Part shown: piece by piece, positions 1 to 9,011 of the stretch | Numbering within the stretch: the stretch's first letter is position 1 | Layout: every line of letters begins with the position of its first letter | NCBI RefSeq assembly: GCF_003217495.1 | Contig: NZ_QJSW01000031.1 | Span: 1-53,201, forward strand | DNA: 53,201 nucleotides | From: Paenibacillus barcinonensis | Lineage (GTDB): Bacteria > Bacillota > Bacilli > Paenibacillales > Paenibacillaceae | Direction: 5' to 3' | The notes under the pieces: generated by a model | Told to the model about the DNA's origin: nothing | Database searches by the model: none | Seen by the model: only the letters and a program-made list of their open reading frames with translations | Translations under genes and position numbers: made by a program

Positions 1-347
1 CGTCGCTCGCATATGGACCCCCGCGCTTAGGGCTTCGGGCTAAATTGCATCATTTTTGTGTTGGGCTTGACTAAAACGTTCATAGCAACGATCTCCAGAA
101 ACGCTATTTGGTCTGTATGGCATACGTTTATTTTCTAACGAGCACAGGGGAGCTTATTACCGAAATTGTTGTGAAAAAGGAGGCTGATCTCAAATGTTTA
201 GCAAAATAAGGTTTTTGGTGATCGTTAAAATTCCAGAATACCTGATATCACGCCAATAAGCTCATCTGAGATCGTTAAAGACCCAACTCAACCATTCAAC
301 CTAACTATTACACTCATAATAAAAATGGAACGTCCCGCATCAGATCG
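1..347. other. Gene-free stretch with dispersed repeats
   Basis: No credible coding region is visible here. The stretch carries three imperfect copies of a dispersed intergenic repeat whose core reads roughly GTTTCTGGAGATCGTTA: an inverted copy around 86-109, a direct copy around 204-236 and a degenerate copy around 254-280. The same family recurs near 26.7 kb. No terminator with a T-tract is obvious for the leftward gene that ends at 348. Confidence 0.5.
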
Positions 348-1745
348 TTACAGATTCAAAGCCTTGGCGGTACGCGCCTCTACTTCGTTTAGAAGGGATG
401 TCATGTCCATGCCTGCATGATTGCCGAGCAGAATAATGGTGACATCGTCAGATAGATTCCGTGAAAACGCTGTGGAGAATCCACCGCCGCTTCCATTGTG
501 GAAGACGGTGCGTTTGGTGCCATTTTCCTTGAGAATCCAGGCGTAGCCGTAATTTTTATCGGAATAGGGCTGGTACATCGTATGAATTGTATCCTGACTT
601 AGAATCGCGTCAGTGTATAGTGCGCGATCCCATTTCAGCAGATCATCTACAGTAGAATAAATGGTTCCCGAGCCTGACTGGGATACATAATAGGGCGCGG
701 TAACCCACGCTTTATCCTCCTGAACAAAGCCGTTGTTCGTATTCACCTTGCGGGAGGCTTCGCCCGAGTGATCCATACCAAGCGGGTTGAAAAGCGTCTG
801 CTGCACATAATCAGCATAGCTCATGCCAGATACCTGTTCGACAACGTACGCTAGCAAAACATATCCACTGTTGCTGTATAGATAGGCACTACCGGGCTCG
901 AACTTCAACGCTTTGTGACGAATTTCCTCAACCGTCTCCGCAAGCGTAACATGCTCACCACGCCCGAATGCAGATGGCAGCCCTGAGGTTTGGGATAGCA
1001 GCATATGCAGTGTAATCCGATGACCATCAGGAATGCCTGAAATATAGGTGGAAATCGGGTCCTGCACATCCAGCTTTCCTGCTTCTGCCAAGCTTAATAT
1101 GGAGGCCGCTGTGAATGATTTGCTCAAAGAGGCGATACGGGTTTTCTGATCCGGGCGATTTAGCGTTTGTTCATCAGCAAGCCCATATCCCTGCTTGAGC
1201 AATATTTCCCCGTTCCGTGCAATGAGAGCCATCCCTGGATAGTTGATCTCACGCAGATAGGTGTCCACACGGATCACCTCTGGCTGGAGCTGGCTGACTT
1301 GATCCGTAACGATATTCACGCTCATCTGGCCGGATGCTGTCCGCTCGACCTTGATATCTGCCTTGAGAGCATTCGCCATAGCGCGTACCGGGACCATCAA
1401 CGTACCGTTAACGGTACGTGAATGGACTGGAGCAGCCAGAGAGACCTGATTGACTTGAATGGATTTGCTGCCAGTCCGATGTATGAGTGTGTCTCTTCCG
1501 ACCCTGATTGTTGCTGTTTGAGTAGGTGAATCCCACTTCAGAGTGCCATTGACCGATTGAACGACATCCCGTAAAGGAACGAACGTTGTACCTTTAAGGA
1601 TAAGAGGTGCATTTCTCCAATATTGCTGTTCGCCATTTACTTCAATGTGGACGGCTTGAGTACTCTGTGCAGCGGCTGCCTTACTTCCGTCCTGTACGAG
1701 CACAGGAACAGCGCATAGCATAAGTGCGCACAATACACGAATCAT
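348..1745 (-). CDS. Secreted serine hydrolase (beta-lactamase family) with copper amine oxidase N-terminal domain
   Basis: 465 residues. A hydrophobic N-terminus ending near AAAAQ at residues 22-27 looks like a signal peptide. Residues about 30-145 form a copper-amine-oxidase-N (stalk-like) domain, with the typical pattern of PLILKGTTFVPLRDVVQ followed by LKWD and later LMVPVRAMANAL. Residues about 160-460 are a class-C-beta-lactamase-like serine hydrolase: SLSKSFT supplies the SxxK nucleophile and YSNSGYVLL the Tyr motif, and HNGSGGG fits the third active-site motif. The family includes penicillin-binding-protein-like esterases and D-amino peptidases; the substrate here is unknown. The chosen ATG lacks a good ribosome site. 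A strong AAGGAGAGG lies about 50 bases further upstream, 7 bases before an in-frame ATC, so the real start may be non-canonical or upstream. Confidence 0.85.
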   Translation of the reverse strand: MIRVLCALMLCAVPVLVQDGSKAAAAQSTQAVHIEVNGEQQYWRNAPLILKGTTFVPLRDVVQSVNGTLKWDSPTQTATIRVGRDTLIHRTGSKSIQVNQVSLAAPVHSRTVNGTLMVPVRAMANALKADIKVERTASGQMSVNIVTDQVSQLQPEVIRVDTYLREINYPGMALIARNGEILLKQGYGLADEQTLNRPDQKTRIASLSKSFTAASILSLAEAGKLDVQDPISTYISGIPDGHRITLHMLLSQTSGLPSAFGRGEHVTLAETVEEIRHKALKFEPGSAYLYSNSGYVLLAYVVEQVSGMSYADYVQQTLFNPLGMDHSGEASRKVNTNNGFVQEDKAWVTAPYYVSQSGSGTIYSTVDDLLKWDRALYTDAILSQDTIHTMYQPYSDKNYGYAWILKENGTKRTVFHNGSGGGFSTAFSRNLSDDVTIILLGNHAGMDMTSLLNEVEARTAKALNL

Positions 1746-2001
1746 GGATGAATAGATGCCGGATAACGACTGTTGTGTTTGTAACTTGCGTAAGATGTAA
1801 ACCCTCTCCTTCCAAGTGTTTCATGTAAAACCAACATATGTGCATTGTAAACGATCTCTCCAAGGGGGTCAAAACAGAGGAATCCCGCGAAACAGCTTCT
1901 TCGTAAATCATATGTAATTTAATATGTACACGTAATGTTTTTAGAGGCAATGTCCGATAAAAAAGAGGTAAAGAAGATGTTACATTGGAGGATAACTATA
2001 C

Positions 2002-3975
2002 ATGAAAAACAGATTCCAGCGATGGTTTACTTTGACAGTCAAAAAACGCTTGATTGCAGCCTTGTTGTTGTTTCTGATTGTGCCCAGTCTAAGTGTAGGC
2101 TGGTTGGCTTATCTCAAGGCAGCGGATCAGGTTAAACTTGAGATTGTTCGCTCCGCTCAGGCCAAAACGGAAATGCTTAGTTTGCAGATTGAGCAGCTGC
2201 TGGATATGGAGAAGAAAAATATTGCACAGCTCGCAGCGGGTATGGCCTCGGAGGGAATCATTAACAAATCGCCTGCAATTCAGGAGCAGATGGATCGCAT
2301 GAAGCAGCATCATGACGAACTTGGCATACTTACGGCTGGAGCCGAGGATGGAAGCTGGATGAAATCGCCTGATCCGGGGCAAGAGACCTTTGATCCGCGT
2401 ACCCGCCCTTGGTATAAAGAGGCTATGGCAGGTTCTGAGCCGATCATCTCGGAAGCCTTTAAGTCGGTGACATCGGGAAAATGGGTTGTTTCCGTAGCGG
2501 CCAAGCTGCCCGATGGCAGGGGGGCCTTTAGTGCACATGTGAGCTTGAGCAAATTGCAAGAGGCTATGGATCGTGTCTCTATTGGTAAGGCAGGAAAAGT
2601 GTATCTGCTGGATGAGAGCGGCAAATTTTTATTTCATTACAAGATTGAATCGGGCACACAGGCAGAACAAAGCTATATTAAAGAGATGTATACCAAGGAT
2701 CGCGGAACGGTGAAGTACACATATGATGGTCAGTTGAGAGAGGCTGTGTTCTACACCAATCCGGTGACTGGATGGAAAATCGTTGGCGAGATGATTCCTT
2801 CCGAAGTAACCGAGGCGGTCATACCTATTATGATCCGTGCAATCACCATTGTGGGTGCAGCACTGATTGTAGGCATTATACTGCTTATCTTCATTATCCG
2901 CAGCATTCACCGTCCGTTGCAGCAGATCACACAAGCTGCAGCCCAGATAAGTGCGGGTGATTTGACGGTTCGGGTAGGCTTGCAGCGCAAGGATGAATTC
3001 GGGCAGCTTGGCGAGAGCTTTGATACGATGACGAACTCCCTGCGTAATGTGCTTGGCGAGGTGCATGATACTTCAAGTCAGCTGGCGGCATCCTCGGAAG
3101 AGTTGATGGCAAGCTCGGAGCAAACCTCCAAAGCTACCGAGCAGGTAGCCGAGTTGATGCAGGATGCGGCCGCAGGAACGACATTGCAGAATGAAAGTTT
3201 GGCTGCTACCGAGCAGCTGATAGGCGAGATGTCCCTTGGAGTCAAGGAAATCGCAGCAAAATCAGAACAAACCGAGCGCATAGCGGTAGAGACCTCCACA
3301 AAATCAGAGACAGGCATGGCAACTGTACAGGAGGCTGTCTCTCATATCCAGCAGGTGAACGATGAGAGCAAAGCGATGGAGGCTGTCATCCACGATCTTC
3401 GTGCGAAAAATGATGAAATTCTTGAAATTGTGGCCGAGATTACAGCAATTGCCAAGCAGACAAATATTCTGGCACTGAATGCCTCCATTGAAGCTTCAAG
3501 AGCCGGGGAGCATGGACGCGGCTTCGCCGTGGTGGCGAACGAGGTGAAATTGCTGGCGAACAGTTCGGGTGCTTCGGCAGAGCGGATTAATGAGCTTATG
3601 CGGGAGATGTATGAGAAAACCCATGCAGTGCAAGCTACTTTTGAGCGTACAGGCGAAGGTATGGTGAAGAGCTCGCAGATGATTGCAGATGCAGGAGAAG
3701 CTTTCCGAACAATTCGTGATGCAGTACAGATGGTAGCCACACAGGCAGAGGAGGCGGCAACAGCTTCCCGTCAGATTGACCAAGGCATGGGGCATGTGAA
3801 TAAAGCTGTAAACGATACGATGGTTTTGTCGAATCGAATCGCTGCGGGAACCGAGGATGGCTCGGCGGCAGCTCAGGAGCAGCTTGCTACAATGGAAGAG
3901 GTTGCGTCCTCTTCAGCGGCTTTGTCACGTATGGCAGAGGATCTGCAAAGCGTAATTGAGCGGTTCAAGCTGTAG
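2002..3975 (+). CDS. Methyl-accepting chemotaxis protein
   Basis: 657 residues, preceded by TTGGAGGATAA at a normal distance. Architecture: short cytoplasmic N-terminus, first membrane segment near residues 17-36, an extracellular double-Cache-like ligand domain to about 280 (with the RTRPWYKEA signature of dCache_1), second membrane segment about 283-305, HAMP linker, then a long coiled-coil signalling domain. The hairpin tip around residues 485-515 is the conserved MCP signature (QTNILALNASIEASRAGEHGRG). It senses a small ligand outside the cell and controls CheA. A second MCP of the same type lies convergently at 5687. The ligand cannot be inferred. A tandem hairpin terminator follows directly. 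Confidence 0.95.
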   Translation: MKNRFQRWFTLTVKKRLIAALLLFLIVPSLSVGWLAYLKAADQVKLEIVRSAQAKTEMLSLQIEQLLDMEKKNIAQLAAGMASEGIINKSPAIQEQMDRMKQHHDELGILTAGAEDGSWMKSPDPGQETFDPRTRPWYKEAMAGSEPIISEAFKSVTSGKWVVSVAAKLPDGRGAFSAHVSLSKLQEAMDRVSIGKAGKVYLLDESGKFLFHYKIESGTQAEQSYIKEMYTKDRGTVKYTYDGQLREAVFYTNPVTGWKIVGEMIPSEVTEAVIPIMIRAITIVGAALIVGIILLIFIIRSIHRPLQQITQAAAQISAGDLTVRVGLQRKDEFGQLGESFDTMTNSLRNVLGEVHDTSSQLAASSEELMASSEQTSKATEQVAELMQDAAAGTTLQNESLAATEQLIGEMSLGVKEIAAKSEQTERIAVETSTKSETGMATVQEAVSHIQQVNDESKAMEAVIHDLRAKNDEILEIVAEITAIAKQTNILALNASIEASRAGEHGRGFAVVANEVKLLANSSGASAERINELMREMYEKTHAVQATFERTGEGMVKSSQMIADAGEAFRTIRDAVQMVATQAEEAATASRQIDQGMGHVNKAVNDTMVLSNRIAAGTEDGSAAAQEQLATMEEVASSSAALSRMAEDLQSVIERFKL

Positions 3976-4024
3976 TGGTTAAATCTGGATAAAATGAACG
4001 TTCAGATGTGTAAAATCATAAAAA

Positions 4025-4100
4025 GACAGACTAAAGTCTGTCCTGCCGTGCATCTAGAGGCTGCCGGGTTTCGAACTTCGAACCCGCAGTCTTTTTATTT
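4025..4100 (+). terminator. Tandem hairpins and terminator after the MCP gene
   Basis: A perfect inverted repeat GACAGACT/AGTCTGTC at 4025-4042 is followed by a second hairpin at 4061-4089 (CTGC-GGGTT pairing with AACCC-GCAG) and then a T-rich tract from 4090. The second hairpin plus T-tract is a standard Rho-independent terminator. The first hairpin is extra. Confidence 0.75.
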
Positions 4101-4152
4101 TTTTACATTGAAGGGCGGGCCTATGGTTAAAATTTATTTTAAATGAATTTGT

Positions 4153-4181
4153 TTGACAATAAACAAACAAAATAATACTAT
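4153..4181 (+). promoter_or_regulatory. Candidate promoter of the DUF2087/GIY-YIG gene
   Basis: TTGACA at 4153-4158 and TACTAT at 4176-4181 are separated by 17 bases. AATAAACAAAC occurs at 4159-4169 and again at 4189-4199, so the direct repeat covers the spacer and the likely transcription start; it could be an operator. Confidence 0.5.
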
Positions 4182-4224
4182 ATCTATAAATAAACAAACG
4201 TTTAAATAAAAAGAGGTGGGAGTT

Positions 4225-5487
4225 ATGAAAGCATCCGATTCCAGATTGCAGACAGCTTCGTTAGAAGAAATTAAACGTGGATATGTGGAGGAAGGCGAGG
4301 TCTATACTTGTGTTTGCTGCGGGTATGAGACGGAGGCTGGAATAATTTATCCCGACGAGGGTGTGCTGTATCAAGCAGAACGTTATATGCGTGTTCATAT
4401 TGAAAAGGCTCATGGGTCGGTATTTGAATACTTGCTGGCTTTGGATAAAAGCGTAACAGGATTGTCCGATGTTCAGCGTGGACTGCTGGCTCAGTTCTAT
4501 GAAGGGAAAAAGGATGCAGAGGTACAGCAGGCGCTGGGCATCGGGAGTGCGTCTACGATTCGGAATCATCGGTTTGTTCTGAAGGAAAAGGAGAGACAGG
4601 CCAAGATTTTACTGGCGTTAATGGAGCTGCTTAAAAATAAGGATCTTCATGCCCCGGCAGCATGGCTGTCCCCTGTGATGAAACAAGAGCATACGATTGC
4701 TCAGCAGGCATTTGATATATCCGAAGCAGAGCGGGAAAGGGTACTGCGTAACTATTTCCCCGAGGGCACAGACGGCCCTTTGGCAACGTTCCATATGAAG
4801 CAAAAACATAAGTATATCGTGCTCTCGGAAATAGCCAAACGATTCAAACCGCAGTGCACCTATACAGAGAAGCAGGTCAATGCACTTTTGCAGCACGTTC
4901 ATGATGATGCTGTGGAGATTCGAAGGTATCTGGTGGATTACGGATTGCTGGAGCGGGAACCGGATGGCAGTCAATATTGGCTGGGCAGTGCTGCGGAGCA
5001 GCCGAATGAAGGCGAAAGAACAGCGAAGCGAACGAAAGATGAAGATGCAGAGGCCGGAAATACAGAGCAGCAGGCGAAACGTCAGGGCTCAGCAAAGAAA
5101 GCAGGTAAAGGGGAGAAGGACATGAATCGGCGCAAGGAGTTACAGGAGCAGGCGAAAGAGGTCAAAACAGAAGCAGGAGTGTATCAGATCCGAAATGAAC
5201 GTAATGGCAAAGTCTATATCGACAGCACCCTTAATCTGAAAACGGTGAATGGGCAGCGGTTTATGCTTCAGATGGGAAGCCATCTGAACCGGCGGCTGCA
5301 GGCAGAATGGAATGAATACGGGGAGGATGCCTTCGTTATTGAGGTGGTGGAGGTGTTGAAAAAAGAGGATAATCCCTTCGCTGATCCGAAGGATGCGCTC
5401 GCCAAATGTCTGAATAGCTGGTTTGAGAAGCTTGAACCTTATGGAGAGCGGGGCTACCATGGTGATCTCAAGTCATCCGCTGAATAG
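4225..5487 (+). CDS. DUF2087 domain protein with C-terminal GIY-YIG-like domain
   Basis: About 420 residues. I chose the ATG at 4225 because AAGAGGTGGGAG lies just upstream; an in-frame GTG at 4216 overlaps that ribosome site. The N-terminus has a CVCCGYET cysteine motif that may bind metal, followed by a helical region with an HTH-like stretch (DAEVQQALGIGSASTIRNH). Around residues 165-250 a DUF2087 domain is recognisable (NYFPEGTDGPLATFHMKQKHK). After a charged, repetitive linker of about 50 residues, the last 100 residues resemble GIY-YIG nucleases (GVYQIRNERNGKVYIDST, then LQAEWNEYGEDAF). The canonical YIG is YID here, so catalytic competence is uncertain. DUF2087 is usually linked to DNA-binding or transcription-related proteins. 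Function unknown. Confidence 0.75.
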   Translation: MKASDSRLQTASLEEIKRGYVEEGEVYTCVCCGYETEAGIIYPDEGVLYQAERYMRVHIEKAHGSVFEYLLALDKSVTGLSDVQRGLLAQFYEGKKDAEVQQALGIGSASTIRNHRFVLKEKERQAKILLALMELLKNKDLHAPAAWLSPVMKQEHTIAQQAFDISEAERERVLRNYFPEGTDGPLATFHMKQKHKYIVLSEIAKRFKPQCTYTEKQVNALLQHVHDDAVEIRRYLVDYGLLEREPDGSQYWLGSAAEQPNEGERTAKRTKDEDAEAGNTEQQAKRQGSAKKAGKGEKDMNRRKELQEQAKEVKTEAGVYQIRNERNGKVYIDSTLNLKTVNGQRFMLQMGSHLNRRLQAEWNEYGEDAFVIEVVEVLKKEDNPFADPKDALAKCLNSWFEKLEPYGERGYHGDLKSSAE

Positions 5488-5598
5488 ATCATGAAGAATG
5501 GCCTGGAATAACGCCGAAGGACCGCTTGATGAATTGCTTACCTGGAGAATCGTGCATACGAAGGTACGGAGCCTGCTTGACAGAGTCATCTCAATATA

Positions 5599-5634
5599 AA
5601 CGTGCCTTTGCCGACATTGCGGCAAAGGCACGTT
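5599..5634. terminator. Bidirectional hairpin between convergent genes
   Basis: A perfect 15-base-pair stem (arms 5599-5613 and 5620-5634, loop 6 bases) lies between the convergent DUF2087 gene and the second MCP gene. T-tracts are weak on both sides, but the position fits a shared terminator. Confidence 0.7.
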
Positions 5635-5686
5635 GTACTTGTACTTATGCACCTAGAGAGGCTTGTCTATAGGTATCGGGCGTCAG

Positions 5687-7687
5687 CTACAGTTTGAATT
5701 GTTCTACAAGCTTCTGAAGCTTGTGAGCCAGATGGGCAAGTGAATCGGCAGAGGAGGATATCTCCTGCATGGATGCTACTTGCTCTTCTGTAGCGGCCGA
5801 GATGTTTTCGGTCCCGTCTGCGTTGGTTTCCGATATGATATGAATCTGATCTATGGACTGCACTACTTCTGCTGTGCTGGCAGACATCTGCTCTGAAGCT
5901 GCCGCGATGTTCTCCAGCTGCTGATTAACAATTCCAACCGCTTCACTGATGCGAACAAAAGCTTCGTCAGCAAATTGAACTGCGCGAATGCCGCTATCAA
6001 CGTCATTTAACCCCAGATGCACATTTTCATTGGCCCTGGAAATTTCCTGCTGGATGGAAGCGACCATGCCCACGATTTTCTGGCCGGATAGACTGGATTG
6101 CTCGGCCAGCTTGCGGACCTCGCTTGCAACGACGGCGAAGCCTCGTCCGTGCTCGCCTGCACGGGCTGCTTCAATGGAAGCGTTAAGTGCGAGCAGGTTG
6201 GTTTGGGCTGCAATATCTGTAATAACAGATACCATCTCTCCGATTGAGCTGGAATGCTGATCAAGTCGTGTTGCCGTTTCGGCGATACCTTGAACGAAAT
6301 GCTGGATGGAGTCCATCTCGGATACAGCCGTTTTGATCGTGGCATTCCCTTGCTGTGCAAGCTCACTTGCCTGCAAAGCGGCCTCGGATACTTGCTGTGT
6401 ACTGTTCGTAACTTGGCCAACTCCTCCAGTAAGCTCATTCATCTGCTGGGCGGTATGCTTCAGACTGCTGGCTTGTTTCTCAATTCCAGCTGCGGACTGC
6501 TCTGTGATCAGGGCGACCTGCTCTGTAGCTTTGGTTGTTTCGGACGAATTGATGGCCAGCTGTGCAGAAGAGGTGCTCAGCTCGTCTGCGGTATGACGCA
6601 CATCCTGAATAACGGTACGCAGAGATTCGCTCATTTTGTTAAAGCTGTTACTGAGTTTGCCGAATTCATCCTGCCCTTTGACAGGCACTTCGATGGTCAG
6701 ATTGCCATCACTGATCTCATTCGAGGCATCCACAAGTCGTCTGAGCGGACGGGTAATCGACTGTACAATCCAGAAAATAATGATTGAACTGATCACAATA
6801 GCCACAGCGATAACGACAAGTGTAGTGTACAGAATAGGACGTACAGTTTCCGTCACTTCATCATTATCAATCACACCGACAACGGTCCAACCTGTTACTT
6901 CATTGGTGACAAAGAAGGCATGCTCGTTTTTGCCGTTCAGTGTATATTGCAGCTCGCCGTTTTTCTGTTCGAAAATGTGTTTATATGGCTCCGTTGTGCC
7001 TTCTGTACCGGGCTTTTCAGTTGGATGTACGATGATTTTATTTGCATTATCAATAATATAGATGTATCCTCTTTTCCCGATCTTCGTGGAATTTACCGTC
7101 TGTGAAAGAGCTTCAAGGGATAGACTGACCGAAACGACACCATGACCATCTTTGGTTGTCTGAGCAACCGAGGCGACAACGTTGCCCGTATTGCTAGAGA
7201 TGTAAGGTGTGATTACAGTGGGGTTATCTTTGTTCTGTGTGGCAGCCTGAAACCAGGGGCGTTCGCGCGGATCATATCCCGGTTTGTTCACAGCGGTTAC
7301 CGGGGAATTAATATATACGCCTTTATCCGTTCCGACAGAGGCAAGCTCTACATCAGAGTGAGTGTCCTTGTACGCATCAAGCAAAGTACGTATCGTCTCG
7401 GTTTCATCCCCCTGAACAGGTCCGACATTGCCCGCATCAAGCTGACTTGCCAGGAAATCGACGTTTTTGCGAGTGGCACCAATGATCTGGTCAATGGTCT
7501 GATTAAGCACGTTAACACTACTGCTCGCATTTTCAAACATTTTTTCCTCAACCTTGGCATCCGCTGTCTGGAATGAAATAATACCCAAACTTATGGTCGG
7601 GATCAGCAGCACGATGGCAAAAGACAGCACCAGCTTCTCTCTCATCTGCATCGTTCGCGTCCCTTTTGACTGCTTCATTTTCTTCAT
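5687..7687 (-). CDS. Methyl-accepting chemotaxis protein
   Basis: About 666 residues, started at the ATG at 7687 because GGGGAG lies 7 bases upstream; an in-frame TTG at 7693 overlaps that site. Architecture matches the first MCP: membrane segment near the N-terminus, dCache ligand domain with the DPRERPWFQAA signature, second membrane segment around 285-310, HAMP, then the cytoplasmic coiled coil with QTNLLALNASIEAARAGEHG at the tip. The two MCPs clearly belong to one family but diverge in the ligand domain, so they probably sense different compounds. The gene ends at a hairpin shared with the convergent neighbour and is divergent from azlC. Confidence 0.95.
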   Translation of the reverse strand: MKKMKQSKGTRTMQMREKLVLSFAIVLLIPTISLGIISFQTADAKVEEKMFENASSSVNVLNQTIDQIIGATRKNVDFLASQLDAGNVGPVQGDETETIRTLLDAYKDTHSDVELASVGTDKGVYINSPVTAVNKPGYDPRERPWFQAATQNKDNPTVITPYISSNTGNVVASVAQTTKDGHGVVSVSLSLEALSQTVNSTKIGKRGYIYIIDNANKIIVHPTEKPGTEGTTEPYKHIFEQKNGELQYTLNGKNEHAFFVTNEVTGWTVVGVIDNDEVTETVRPILYTTLVVIAVAIVISSIIIFWIVQSITRPLRRLVDASNEISDGNLTIEVPVKGQDEFGKLSNSFNKMSESLRTVIQDVRHTADELSTSSAQLAINSSETTKATEQVALITEQSAAGIEKQASSLKHTAQQMNELTGGVGQVTNSTQQVSEAALQASELAQQGNATIKTAVSEMDSIQHFVQGIAETATRLDQHSSSIGEMVSVITDIAAQTNLLALNASIEAARAGEHGRGFAVVASEVRKLAEQSSLSGQKIVGMVASIQQEISRANENVHLGLNDVDSGIRAVQFADEAFVRISEAVGIVNQQLENIAAASEQMSASTAEVVQSIDQIHIISETNADGTENISAATEEQVASMQEISSSADSLAHLAHKLQKLVEQFKL

Positions 7688-7852
7688 ACCCAATCTCCCC
7701 TGTCTCTCCCGAACTTACATAATATGTGGTATATTTCTATGTTAATGCGATACGATGCAAGACCGGGTTCTCGGAACCTGAATGTCATTCATGTATCGAC
7801 GATATATATATCGGCTGGCCTTGATTGAAATTAGAGAGGAGTTGCCCCGGAG

Positions 7853-8596
7853 TTGAATCAAAATGCGTTAACTTCACCTCGACATGAGCACCATGTCGAA
7901 AATCAGGATGAAGCAACATTTATGCAGGGAGTAAGGGACTGTATCCCTACACTGCTCGGATATTTGAGTATTGGCTTCGCAGCTGGGGTTATCGAGATGA
8001 CTGCTGGGTTGAGTTTTGCGGAGACGGCACTGTTAAGTCTGGTTCTATATGCAGGCTCGGCCCAGTTTATTGCAGCCGGCATGCTGGCTTCGAATGGATC
8101 TGCGATAGCGATCATCTTCACGATCTTTTTTGTGAATCTTCGTCATCTGCTGCTTAGTGCAGCTGTATCCCCTTATTTCAGGCATCTGACACCGCTTAAA
8201 AATATGTGGATCGGCTCGCTGCTTACAGATGAATCTTTCGGCGTAGCCATGACACGTGCGATTGGCAGAACAACGCTTAGCGAACGCTGGATGCATGGAT
8301 TGAACATTACGGCATACTTGAACTGGTTTGCTGCCAATATGGCAGGTGCTTATTTTGGTCGCTGGATAACGGACCCGGACAGGCTCGGTTTGGATTATGC
8401 ACTGCCCGCCATGTTTATCGGCCTGATTGTGCTTCAGCTGGTTCACCGAAAAAGCAAAAAAATACATATTAATGTAGCGATCATTGCGGTGATTTCTGTT
8501 ATCCTGGCAAGCATGGCCTCACTTGGCAGCATGAGTATTATTTTGGCAGCAGTTGTTGCAGCTACGATGGGAGTGTTCATGGAACGATGGAAGTAA
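7853..8596 (+). CDS. azlC: AzlC-family amino acid exporter, large subunit
   Basis: 247 residues with about eight hydrophobic segments; the block LLGYLSIGFAAGVIEMTAGLS and the following SLVLYAGSAQF are characteristic of AzlC. AzlC and AzlD together form a branched-chain amino acid exporter in the cytoplasmic membrane (4-azaleucine resistance in Bacillus subtilis). The start is a TTG at 7853 preceded by GAGAGGAG about 12 bases upstream, which is somewhat long. The gene overlaps azlD by 10 bases, so the two are translationally coupled. No regulator lies beside them. Confidence 0.92.
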   Translation: MNQNALTSPRHEHHVENQDEATFMQGVRDCIPTLLGYLSIGFAAGVIEMTAGLSFAETALLSLVLYAGSAQFIAAGMLASNGSAIAIIFTIFFVNLRHLLLSAAVSPYFRHLTPLKNMWIGSLLTDESFGVAMTRAIGRTTLSERWMHGLNITAYLNWFAANMAGAYFGRWITDPDRLGLDYALPAMFIGLIVLQLVHRKSKKIHINVAIIAVISVILASMASLGSMSIILAAVVAATMGVFMERWK

Positions 8597-8916
8597 GATG
8601 GGATGTATTCTGGATTATTATCGGCTCGGCCTTGTTGACGTTTATTCCGCGGGTACTGCCGCTGATGCTGTTTAGTAAAATACAGATTCCGGTGTGGCTG
8701 CTGCGCTGGCTCGAATATGTGCCGGTAGCGGTTATGGCATCCTTAATTGGTCAGGAGCTGTTCATGGACGGGAACCGATTGGTCCCCATCACTGACAATG
8801 CTGCTTTGTGGGCAGCGCTGCCCACCTTCGCCGTTGCCATCTTGACTCGAAGCCTGCTCGGAACGGTGCTGATTGGCATTGTTTCCATGATGATTCTGCG
8901 TTACTGGTTGGCATAA
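8587..8916 (+). CDS. azlD: AzlD-family amino acid exporter, small subunit
   Basis: 109 residues with about four membrane segments, typical AzlD length and composition (FIPRVLPLMLFSKIQIP near the N-terminus). It partners AzlC in branched-chain amino acid export. The ATG lies inside the last codons of azlC. The next gene, an SGNH hydrolase, follows after about 95 bases and is probably not functionally linked. Confidence 0.9.
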   Translation: MEVRWDVFWIIIGSALLTFIPRVLPLMLFSKIQIPVWLLRWLEYVPVAVMASLIGQELFMDGNRLVPITDNAALWAALPTFAVAILTRSLLGTVLIGIVSMMILRYWLA

Positions 8917-9011
8917 CATTTTCTATGAAAACGCTATTTTCTAATGAGGCTGAAAGGGATAAGATGGAGTCAGCAGTACTTGGAAATTCCATTTTACAGA
9001 GGAAGGGAACG

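Noticed and set aside
1681..1950. 89-codon frame upstream of the serine hydrolase
   Set aside because: Overlaps the hydrolase N-terminus in another frame and has no ribosome site or domain.
4061..4089. T-arm-like sequence (GGTTTCGAACTTCGAACC) suggesting a tRNA end
   Set aside because: No acceptor or anticodon arms around it; it is part of a terminator hairpin followed by a T-tract.
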